Below, in pieces: positions 1-4,940 of a DNA stretch of 8,141 bases (position 1 is the first letter of the stretch; each line of letters starts with the position of its first letter). Origin of the DNA: Thiohalobacter sp. (GTDB lineage: Bacteria > Pseudomonadota > Gammaproteobacteria > DSM-19610); contig JALVCM010000412.1 of the NCBI GenBank assembly GCA_027010005.1, positions 1-8,141 on the forward strand, read 5' to 3'. Made by a program: the position numbers and the translations under genes. Below the pieces are notes generated by a model. The model saw only the letters and a program-made list of their open reading frames with translations. It was not told the origin of the DNA and searched no databases.

Positions 1-1317
1 GCAACCACCGAGTGGATTGACCTTCTCGGTCTTGTACATCTCCATCATGGCCTGGTTGAGCTTCTGCTTGTCGTCACCATAACGCTCTTTCAGGGCCTTC
101 ATGCGCGGTGCCAGATTGCGCATTTTGGCCATGGAACGATAGCTGGTTTCCGACAGCTTGAAGAACAGCCCCTTGATAATCATGGTGAGGAAAATAATCG
201 ACCAGCCCCAGTTTCCGACCAGTGCGTGTATTTTTTCCAGCAACCAGAAAATCGGCTGGGCCAGCAGGGTCAGCTTGCCGTAATCAACCGTCAGTTCCAG
301 ACCGGGGGCAACCTTGGCCATCATGTGCTGAAGTTTCGGTCCTGCAAAAAACCGTACACCGGTACTGACCTGTTCACCCGGCGCGACACTCAGTCCCTGG
401 TCTGAAAACCCGATCAGGTAGCGTTCGTTCCCCAGTGCCCGTGTGTAATAGTGTGCTGTTACCTCCGGGTCGGGAATCAGGGCACCGAGGAAATAGTGCT
501 GAAGCATGGCTGCCCAGCCGCCCTTGATATCACGGCTGAGGTTTTCTTCTTCCATATCTTTAAATTTGATTTTCTCGTACTTTTCTTCAGGGCTGTAAAT
601 AACACCACCCGTGTAGGTATAGAGAAAACGCGATTTTTTCTGCAGCGGGGTACGCTGCAACTGGTAATAGGGCCGGGCACTCCACGCTGCCGTACCCTTG
701 TTCTCGACCTCAAAGCCCATATCGATCACAGAGCTGCCGCGGTGGAAACGGTAGGTCTTGGTAACCTGGACACCCTGACTGTCCGTCCAGTGCAAGGGTA
801 CCTCGACGGCATCAGCACCGTCAGCCAGCCGGTAACGTGTCTGGCCTGCCGTAAACAGGGCGTGGTGATTCGGTTCTGCATCGGTTTTACCGGTGCGCAA
901 TCCACTCTGGGCGATAAAAAGTTGCGCTTCACCCTGTTCCAGTAATTTAAACGGGGGACTGTCCGGGTCATGGGTTTCCGGGTATTGCAGCAGGTCAAGC
1001 TCTATCAGGGTGCCGCCACGCGTGTCGATCACGGCACGATAGGTGTCGGTCAGGACTTCGATCTGTTCCCCCGCTGGCTGTGCGGCAGGAGTTGAATCCG
1101 GCAAGGCCTCCGCACTTTTCTGTGTCGAAATCTCACTCGTGGGCATGTCCCCGGGCGCTGACGGGGCCGGAGTGGCCGTGCTGTTGGCTGTACCCGTCGC
1201 GGTACCTTCCACGACCTGCTGCTCGGGCGCCGGCCCGTAATCATCCATCCAGGACTGCCACATCAGCAGAATGAGAAAAGACAGGGCAATAGCTAAAAGT
1301 ACGCGTGGATTATCCAT
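1..1317 (-). CDS. yidC: Membrane protein insertase YidC (partial; C-terminal part lies beyond the left edge)
   Basis: Inner-membrane insertase and chaperone that inserts and folds membrane proteins, alone or with SecYEG. The 439 visible codons are open throughout. Residues about 5-21 form the N-terminal membrane anchor. Residues about 36-85 are a Thr/Ala/Pro-rich linker, followed by the large periplasmic P1 domain of the Gram-negative type, to about 340. The conserved core then begins: [10 protein letters not shown] is near residues 369-378, followed by the cytoplasmic helical hairpin with YRSMAKMR and the family motif KVNPLGGC at the window edge. The hydrophilic-groove position that is Arg366 in E. 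coli appears to be Lys382 here. The remaining transmembrane segments, roughly 110-120 residues in relatives, are outside the window. The ATG start overlaps the end of yidD by 8 nt and has no clear Shine-Dalgarno sequence, so translation is probably coupled to yidD. The family assignment is secure. Confidence 0.97.
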   Translation of the reverse strand, partial: MDNPRVLLAIALSFLILLMWQSWMDDYGPAPEQQVVEGTATGTANSTATPAPSAPGDMPTSEISTQKSAEALPDSTPAAQPAGEQIEVLTDTYRAVIDTRGGTLIELDLLQYPETHDPDSPPFKLLEQGEAQLFIAQSGLRTGKTDAEPNHHALFTAGQTRYRLADGADAVEVPLHWTDSQGVQVTKTYRFHRGSSVIDMGFEVENKGTAAWSARPYYQLQRTPLQKKSRFLYTYTGGVIYSPEEKYEKIKFKDMEEENLSRDIKGGWAAMLQHYFLGALIPDPEVTAHYYTRALGNERYLIGFSDQGLSVAPGEQVSTGVRFFAGPKLQHMMAKVAPGLELTVDYGKLTLLAQPIFWLLEKIHALVGNWGWSIIFLTMIIKGLFFKLSETSYRSMAKMRNLAPRMKALKERYGDDKQKLNQAMMEMYKTEKVNPLGGC

Positions 1318-1570
1318 GGGTATGTGTCGTTTTATGTTTGGTTGAATGTTTACACAGGGTTTCCGGTACCGGGTCCATCCCGCCTTCATGCCAGGGGTGA
1401 CAGGAGCCAATACGGCGTAATGCCAGCCAGCCACCACGCAGCATGCCAAAGCGTTCTATAGCGGTGTGTGCATAGCAGGAACAGGTCGGGGTAAACCGGC
1501 AATGGTTTCCCAGCCAGGGACTGACGAGCAGGCTGTACCCTTTAATAAGTAAAAGAACCAGTTTACGCAT
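1310..1570 (-). CDS. yidD: Membrane protein insertion efficiency factor YidD
   Basis: Small (86 aa) membrane-associated protein that aids YidC-dependent insertion; its exact mechanism is not settled. The family core is clear: [16 protein letters not shown] at residues 16-31, then [16 protein letters not shown], then [13 protein letters not shown] at residues 57-69. The three conserved cysteines are C24, C30 and C57. An N-terminal amphipathic or hydrophobic stretch covers residues 3-20. The tail beyond residue 70 is rich in His, Lys and Thr and is not conserved. I chose the ATG at 1570 because it gives the usual family length (E. coli 85 aa); upstream in-frame starts would add rnpA-derived out-of-frame sequence. 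It overlaps the end of rnpA by 8 nt and the start of yidC by 8 nt, with no Shine-Dalgarno sequence, which suggests translational coupling. Confidence 0.95.
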   Translation of the reverse strand: MRKLVLLLIKGYSLLVSPWLGNHCRFTPTCSCYAHTAIERFGMLRGGWLALRRIGSCHPWHEGGMDPVPETLCKHSTKHKTTHTHG

Positions 1571-1922
1571 GGGATGTGATTTTACGCCAGTGCGCTTCCA
1601 GTGCGCGGAATATTTTTTGATTACTGCATGCACTGATGCCGGCACGCACCAGTACGACCAGGTCGACGCTTCCCAGTTCAGACTGATTGAGGCGGAAGCT
1701 TTCCCGTATCAGGCGCTTGATGCGATTACGTTTGACCGCGTTGCCGGCATTTTTTATCGACACGACGGTGCCAAGGCGCGGATGGTCAAGCGCATTGTAT
1801 CTGGCAAGCACGGTGATATACCGGTCACTGACCTTGAAGTCGCAATGCCGGAAGACTTGCTGGAAATCCGCGGCTGTCAGCAGACGGTACGCCGGAGGAT
1901 ACGTGGCGCTGGCGCCCGTCAA
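1563..1922 (-). CDS. rnpA: Ribonuclease P protein component
   Basis: Basic protein subunit of RNase P, which binds the catalytic M1 RNA and the 5' leader of precursor tRNAs during 5'-end maturation in the cytoplasm. The 119-aa length equals that of E. coli RnpA. The N-terminal [13 protein letters not shown] at residues 12-24 and the signature helix [14 protein letters not shown] at residues 64-77 (the RNR motif that contacts the RNA) are diagnostic. The start is TTG: no ATG or GTG lies in frame between the rpmH stop and the conserved YRLL segment. No purine-rich ribosome binding site precedes it. It lies 9 nt after rpmH and in the same frame, so ribosomes finishing rpmH probably reinitiate here. 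Its 3' end overlaps yidD. Confidence 0.95.
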   Translation of the reverse strand: MTGASATYPPAYRLLTAADFQQVFRHCDFKVSDRYITVLARYNALDHPRLGTVVSIKNAGNAVKRNRIKRLIRESFRLNQSELGSVDLVVLVRAGISACSNQKIFRALEAHWRKITSHA

Positions 1923-1931
1923 GGAGACCGG

Positions 1932-2066
1932 TCAGACAGAAAGACGCGCGCGACCTTTTGCCCGGCGAGCCTTGATGACAAGACGGCCGTTCTTGGTGCG
2001 CATACGGGCACGGAAACCGTGTGTACGCTTGCGCTTCAGGTTGCTAGGCTGGAATGTTCTCTTCAT
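1932..2066 (-). CDS. rpmH: 50S ribosomal protein L34
   Basis: Small, very basic protein of the large ribosomal subunit. The full 44 residues are visible: it begins [18 protein letters not shown], continues with [10 protein letters not shown], and ends ARLSV, the family's usual sequence and length. The ORF is short, but almost every residue matches the bacterial L34 pattern, so the call is secure. It is the first gene of the leftward rpmH-rnpA-yidD-yidC operon. It has a leader of about 54 nt from the predicted promoter, including a GC-rich hairpin. The sequence just before the ATG has only a poor Shine-Dalgarno match (GGGAACGG, about 9-16 nt upstream). Confidence 0.97.
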   Translation of the reverse strand: MKRTFQPSNLKRKRTHGFRARMRTKNGRLVIKARRAKGRARLSV

Positions 2067-2095
2067 GGCGCAAACCGTTCCCAAAAAAGGTTAAA

Positions 2096-2112
2096 GGCCC
2101 GTAAAGCGGGCC
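2096..2112 (-). promoter_or_regulatory. Hairpin with T-rich tail in the rpmH leader (possible attenuator)
   Basis: A perfect 6-bp GC stem (GGCCCG/CGGGCC) with a 5-nt loop. On the minus strand it is followed by TTTAACC and then six Ts, ending about 14 nt before the rpmH ATG. The layout resembles a weak intrinsic terminator placed inside the leader of a ribosomal protein gene. The T tract is interrupted, so termination may be partial or absent. On the plus strand no T tract follows. Confidence 0.45.
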
Positions 2113-2126
2113 AAATCAGGCCGCGC

Positions 2127-2156
2127 AGATTACTGTCTTTACCCTGCCGTTGTCAA
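2127..2156 (-). promoter_or_regulatory. Promoter of the rpmH operon
   Basis: On the minus strand a perfect -35 TTGACA (plus positions 2151-2156) is followed by an 18-bp spacer and a -10 TAATCT (2127-2132). The -10 keeps the most conserved T, A and final T. Transcription would start near 2120, leaving a leader of about 54 nt before rpmH. A strong -35 suits a ribosomal protein operon. The element overlaps the candidate -35 of the divergent dnaA promoter. Confidence 0.65.
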
Positions 2157-2179
2157 CCACCCGAAGGTATTTTTATCTT
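2150..2179 (+). promoter_or_regulatory. Candidate dnaA promoter
   Basis: TTGTCA (2150-2155, 5 of 6 to consensus), an 18-bp spacer and TATCTT (2174-2179, 4 of 6) form a plausible sigma-70 promoter. It would start near 2186, just before the DnaA box at 2189-2197. The dnaA leader would be about 80 nt. Other weak hexamers exist further downstream (for example TAGACT at 2214-2219), so the exact promoter is uncertain. Confidence 0.4.
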
Positions 2180-2188
2180 GCTCGTGGT

Positions 2189-2197
2189 TGTGGATAA
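2189..2197 (-). promoter_or_regulatory. DnaA box upstream of dnaA (perfect consensus)
   Basis: TGTGGATAA is the exact reverse complement of the R-type DnaA box TTATCCACA. It sits 68 bp before the chosen dnaA start, around the expected transcription start of the candidate dnaA promoter. This is the usual arrangement for DnaA autorepression. It could also be part of a two-part origin together with the boxes after dnaA. Confidence 0.85.
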
Positions 2198-2265
2198 GTC
2201 GCCGGTGTGGCGTTAGACTGATCGGCCCCGCTAATCCCGGTAACGATCAGAACAGGACCGACTCC

Positions 2266-3603
2266 TTGCAAGGCACACTTTGGCAACACTGTCTGTCGCA
2301 GCTCGAAAACGAGCTGCCGGAACAACAGTTCAACACCTGGATAAGGCCCCTGCACGCCATCGAAAAGGGCAAGAACCTCACGCTGCTTGCACCAAACCGC
2401 TTCGTGCTGGACTGGGTAAACGAACACTTCCTGGAAAATATACAAAAAGCGGTCGGCTCCCGCCCCGATGCCGACAGCATAGCGGTTCAGCTCGAAATCG
2501 GCTCCATAAAACCCCCGGTACCGGTCTCACATTCCACTGCGCCTGTCCGCCAGGAGCGGCGCCGCGAATCCCGCGAACTCCCCAGCGGCAACCTGAATAC
2601 TACGTTTAACTTCGATACTTTCGTCGAAGGCAAATCCAACCAGCTGGCACGTGCTGCCTCGATACAGGTCGCCGAAAATCCGGGTTCGGCCTACAACCCC
2701 CTGTTTATCTACGGCGGGGTGGGACTGGGTAAAACGCATCTCATGCAGGCTGTTGGAAACATGATCGTCAGCCGCCAGCCGGGCGCCAAGGTGGTGTACC
2801 TGCACTCCGAACGTTTCGTCGCCGATATGGTCAAGGCACTGCAACACAACGCCATGAACGAATTCAAACGTTACTACCGTTCGGTGGATGCCCTGCTGAT
2901 CGACGATATCCAGTTTTTTGCCGGGAAAGAACGTTCCCAGGAAGAATTCTTCCATACATTCAATGCCTTGCTTGAAGGTCAAAGTCAGATCATCATGACC
3001 TGCGACCGCTATCCGAAGGAGATCAAGGGCCTCGAGGAACGCCTCAAGTCACGTTTTGGCTGGGGACTGACAGTCGCCATCGAGCCGCCGGAGCTGGAAA
3101 CCCGGGTAGCCATCCTGGTGAACAAGGCCCTGCAGGCCAACGTGGATCTTCCTTCCGAAGTGGCTTTTTTTGTCGCCCGGCGTATTCACTCGAATGTGCG
3201 GGAACTGGAAGGCGCATTGAAGCGTATTATCGCCAGTGCCCGCTTCACCGGCCGCACCATCGACCTGAAATTTACCAAAGAGGCTTTGCGTGATTTACTG
3301 GCCTTGCAGGACAAGCTGGTTTCCATCGACAATATCCAGAAGACCGTTGCCGAGTACTACAAGATCCGCGTAGCCGATCTGCATTCTGCGCGACGTACCC
3401 GCTCGATCACCCGGCCACGACAGATCGCCATGGCGCTTGCGAAAGAACTGACCAGCCACAGCCTGCCAGAGATCGGTGAAGCTTTCGGCGGGCGTGATCA
3501 TACGACAGTGTTACATGCCTGTCGCAAGGTCGTCGAACTGAAGGATGCCGACATGCGCATTGCGGAGGACTATAACAACCTGTGGAGAATACTGACGACA
3601 TAA
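2266..3603 (+). CDS. dnaA: Chromosomal replication initiator protein DnaA
   Basis: AAA+ ATPase that binds DnaA boxes, opens the origin and recruits the DnaB helicase; it also regulates its own transcription. Domain I (about residues 1-80) holds [25 protein letters not shown]. Domain II is a short charged linker, about 81-112. Domain III begins at [18 protein letters not shown]. Walker A GGVGLGKT spans residues 150-157 with K156, and Walker B LLIDD ends at D213-D214. Domain IV ends with the DNA-binding signature [15 protein letters not shown] at residues 408-422. The TTG at 2266 is chosen because AGGA lies 8 nt upstream and it gives the family N-terminus just before LWQ. An in-frame TTG at 2188 would add 26 unconserved residues and would overlap a DnaA box. 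The result is 445 aa against 467 in E. coli, and domain II is the likely place for most of the difference. Confidence 0.97.
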   Translation: MQGTLWQHCLSQLENELPEQQFNTWIRPLHAIEKGKNLTLLAPNRFVLDWVNEHFLENIQKAVGSRPDADSIAVQLEIGSIKPPVPVSHSTAPVRQERRRESRELPSGNLNTTFNFDTFVEGKSNQLARAASIQVAENPGSAYNPLFIYGGVGLGKTHLMQAVGNMIVSRQPGAKVVYLHSERFVADMVKALQHNAMNEFKRYYRSVDALLIDDIQFFAGKERSQEEFFHTFNALLEGQSQIIMTCDRYPKEIKGLEERLKSRFGWGLTVAIEPPELETRVAILVNKALQANVDLPSEVAFFVARRIHSNVRELEGALKRIIASARFTGRTIDLKFTKEALRDLLALQDKLVSIDNIQKTVAEYYKIRVADLHSARRTRSITRPRQIAMALAKELTSHSLPEIGEAFGGRDHTTVLHACRKVVELKDADMRIAEDYNNLWRILTT

Positions 3604-3612
3604 TGTGGATAA
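3604..3612 (-). promoter_or_regulatory. DnaA box (perfect), immediately after the dnaA stop
   Basis: TGTGGATAA, the exact reverse complement of TTATCCACA, begins at the first base after the dnaA TAA. It faces the second perfect box at 3650-3658 in inverted orientation, 46 bp start to start. Confidence 0.85.
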
Positions 3613-3639
3613 ACGGTGGATGATTTTAACAACACAAAG

Positions 3640-3648
3640 TTATCCGAT
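3640..3648 (+). promoter_or_regulatory. Degenerate DnaA box (two mismatches)
   Basis: TTATCCGAT matches the first six bases of the consensus TTATCCACA and lies 1 bp before a perfect box in the same orientation. It could be a low-affinity site filled cooperatively. Confidence 0.45.
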
Positions 3649-3649
3649 A

Positions 3650-3658
3650 TTATCCACA
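3650..3658 (+). promoter_or_regulatory. DnaA box (perfect)
   Basis: TTATCCACA, an exact consensus match in the forward orientation. It is the strongest forward box of the spacer and the likely high-affinity anchor for DnaA. Confidence 0.85.
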
Positions 3659-3670
3659 GGTACCCCACAA

Positions 3671-3688
3671 TGAAAGCGCCAGCTTTCA
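3671..3688. repeat. Perfect inverted repeat (7-bp stem, 4-nt loop)
   Basis: TGAAAGC, loop GCCA, GCTTTCA. The repeat lies between the DnaA boxes, 68 bp after the dnaA stop. No T tract follows on either strand, so it is not a standard intrinsic terminator. It may stabilise the dnaA mRNA 3' end or be a protein site in the origin. Confidence 0.6.
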
Positions 3689-3738
3689 CACAGGACTTCA
3701 GGGTTACAAGTGTTTGTCGTGGTTGTGTAAAGCATATG

Positions 3739-3747
3739 TTATCTACA
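3739..3747 (+). promoter_or_regulatory. DnaA box (one mismatch)
   Basis: TTATCTACA differs from TTATCCACA only at position 6. It is the box nearest the AT-rich tract and is separated from it by a short GC-rich segment, the position expected of the box that drives local unwinding. Confidence 0.65.
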
Positions 3748-3760
3748 GCGCAGGCTGCCC

Positions 3761-3800
3761 TTAATAACAGTAACTTGTTTAATAAAAGGATATTTAATTA
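3761..3800. other. AT-rich tract, candidate DNA unwinding element
   Basis: 34 of 40 bases are A or T, far above the surrounding sequence. It lies directly after the GC-rich segment that follows the DnaA box at 3739-3747. It also contains the dnaN ribosome binding site (AAGGA at 3786-3790), so part of the bias could reflect translation signals. Confidence 0.5.
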
Positions 3801-4901
3801 ATGAAATTCACGATAGACCGAGAGTCTTTCCTGAAACCCCTCCAGCAAGTTATCGGTGTTGTTGAACGGCGCCAGACACTACCTGTACTGGGTAATCTGC
3901 TTATCAATGCAGGTACGGACGGACTCAAGCTTACGGCAACAGACCTTGAAGTCGAGATACAGGCGGATACCCCGGCAAACGTGACCGAGCCAGGTGAAAT
4001 TACTTTGCCGGCACGCAAACTGATTGATATCTGTAAGGCGTTACCGGAAAACGCAAACATCCAGGTCTCTATCAAGGACCAGAAGGCGCAGATACGTTCC
4101 GGAAAAAGTCGCTTCACACTTTCCACGTTACCTGCCGCAGATTTTCCCCTCGTTGAAAAAATAAACGGTGATTCAAAATTCACCCTGCCCCAGGGAGAAC
4201 TGAAAGAAGTCATCGACCGTACCCAGTTCTCGATGGCGCAGCAGGATGTTCGCTATTACCTGAACGGGTTGATGCTGGAAATGGGGAACGGGTTTTTACG
4301 GGCCGTTGCCACCGATGGTCATCGGCTGGCCCTGTGTGATGTTCCCGTGGAAATACAGACCGACAATCCACGCCAGGTAATCGTCCCGCGCAAGGGGATC
4401 CAGGAATTACAGCGACTGCTGGATGATAGTGAGACCCCGGTTACCGTGGAACTCGGTGCCAATCATATTCGCCTGATTGCCAGCGACGTCTGTTTTACTT
4501 CCAAGCTGGTCGACGGGCGATTTCCGGACTATGACCGCGTGGTACCCAGGGGGGGCGACAAGCTGGTCGTCGCGGACCGGGAGCTGTTTCGCCAGGCACT
4601 CTCCAGAACGTCTATCCTGTCGAATGAGAAATACCGTGGTATAAGGCTCAATCTTGAAAAAAATAATGTTAAAATTCAAGCACATAATCCAGAACAGGAA
4701 GAAGCAGATGAAGAATTTGAAGTCGAATACGAAGGCGGGGAACTGGAAATCGGCTTCAATGTGACCTATTTGCTCGATGTGCTGGGTGCGGTGCGCAGCG
4801 ACAAGGTTGAAATGGTTCTGGGCGACTCAAACAGCAGTTGCTTGATAAAACAGCCCGGCACCGACCAGTACCGGTATGTCGTTATGCCTATGCGGCTCTA
4901 G
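3801..4901 (+). CDS. dnaN: DNA polymerase III subunit beta (sliding clamp)
   Basis: Ring-shaped homodimeric clamp that tethers DNA polymerase III and other clamp-binding proteins to DNA. Its 366 aa equal the E. coli length, and the three clamp domains fall at about 1-120, 121-245 and 246-366. Recognisable blocks are SRFTLSTLPAADFP, FSMAQQDVRYYLNG, VATDGHRLALC, FTSKLVDGRFPDYDRV, LSNEKYRGIRL and NPEQEEADEE. The C-terminal MPMRL contributes to the pocket that binds client clamp motifs. The ATG is preceded by AAGGA with a 10-nt spacing inside an AT-rich tract. It follows dnaA across the candidate origin and is likely cotranscribed with recF. No convincing dedicated promoter was identified in the spacer. 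Confidence 0.98.
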   Translation: MKFTIDRESFLKPLQQVIGVVERRQTLPVLGNLLINAGTDGLKLTATDLEVEIQADTPANVTEPGEITLPARKLIDICKALPENANIQVSIKDQKAQIRSGKSRFTLSTLPAADFPLVEKINGDSKFTLPQGELKEVIDRTQFSMAQQDVRYYLNGLMLEMGNGFLRAVATDGHRLALCDVPVEIQTDNPRQVIVPRKGIQELQRLLDDSETPVTVELGANHIRLIASDVCFTSKLVDGRFPDYDRVVPRGGDKLVVADRELFRQALSRTSILSNEKYRGIRLNLEKNNVKIQAHNPEQEEADEEFEVEYEGGELEIGFNVTYLLDVLGAVRSDKVEMVLGDSNSSCLIKQPGTDQYRYVVMPMRL

Positions 4902-4911
4902 TCGTCCTTCA

Positions 4912-4935
4912 GACCCCGGTACCTTGCAGGGGGTC
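4912..4935 (+). promoter_or_regulatory. Hairpin covering the recF ribosome binding site
   Basis: GACCCC (4912-4917) can pair with GGGGTC (4930-4935) around a 12-nt loop. The 3' arm contains most of the recF Shine-Dalgarno AGGGGG (4928-4933), which is 7 nt before the ATG. In the mRNA the hairpin would hide this site. The stem begins 10 nt after the dnaN stop, so a terminating dnaN ribosome could open it and couple recF translation to dnaN. Confidence 0.5.
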
Positions 4936-4940
4936 AGCTG

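Larger units (their letters stand above)
3604..3800 (+). other. Candidate replication origin oriC (dnaA-dnaN spacer)
   Basis: This 197-bp spacer has the parts expected of an origin. There are perfect DnaA boxes at 3604-3612 (reverse) and 3650-3658 (forward). A one-mismatch box lies at 3739-3747, and two-mismatch boxes at 3615-3623 and 3640-3648. A GC-rich segment (3748-3760) follows the third of these, and then a 40-bp tract (3761-3800) with 34 A/T bases that could be the DNA unwinding element. No GATC site is present, unlike SeqA-regulated enteric origins. The flanking genes diverge from this general region. The alternative origin site is the rpmH-dnaA spacer, but it has only one DnaA box and no comparable AT-rich tract. 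Confidence 0.65.

Noticed and set aside
451..945. Plus-strand ORF of 164 codons opposite yidC
   Set aside because: It lies fully antisense to well-conserved yidC codons, has no recognisable domain and no ribosome binding site that I can see. It is a shadow frame.
1569..2216. Plus-strand ORF of 215 codons opposite rnpA and rpmH
   Set aside because: It is antisense to two certain genes and crosses the divergent promoter region. The protein resembles no family I recognise. The GC-rich reverse frame explains its length.
2648..2653. CACGTG core inside dnaA as a further parS
   Set aside because: The flanks lack the TGTT and AACA arms needed for a parS site. The CACGTG near 7214 in gyrB fails the same test.
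2527..2982. Minus-strand ORF of 151 codons inside dnaA
   Set aside because: It is antisense to the DnaA AAA+ domain, whose motifs are intact in the plus frame. No independent signals were found.
3671..3688. Intrinsic terminator after dnaA
   Set aside because: The hairpin is perfect, but no T tract follows on either strand, so it is reported only as an inverted repeat.
3616..3801. Plus-strand ORF of 61 codons within the dnaA-dnaN spacer
   Set aside because: It overlaps the DnaA boxes and AT-rich tract, has no clear ribosome binding site, and its product shows no family features. The spacer is better explained as an origin.
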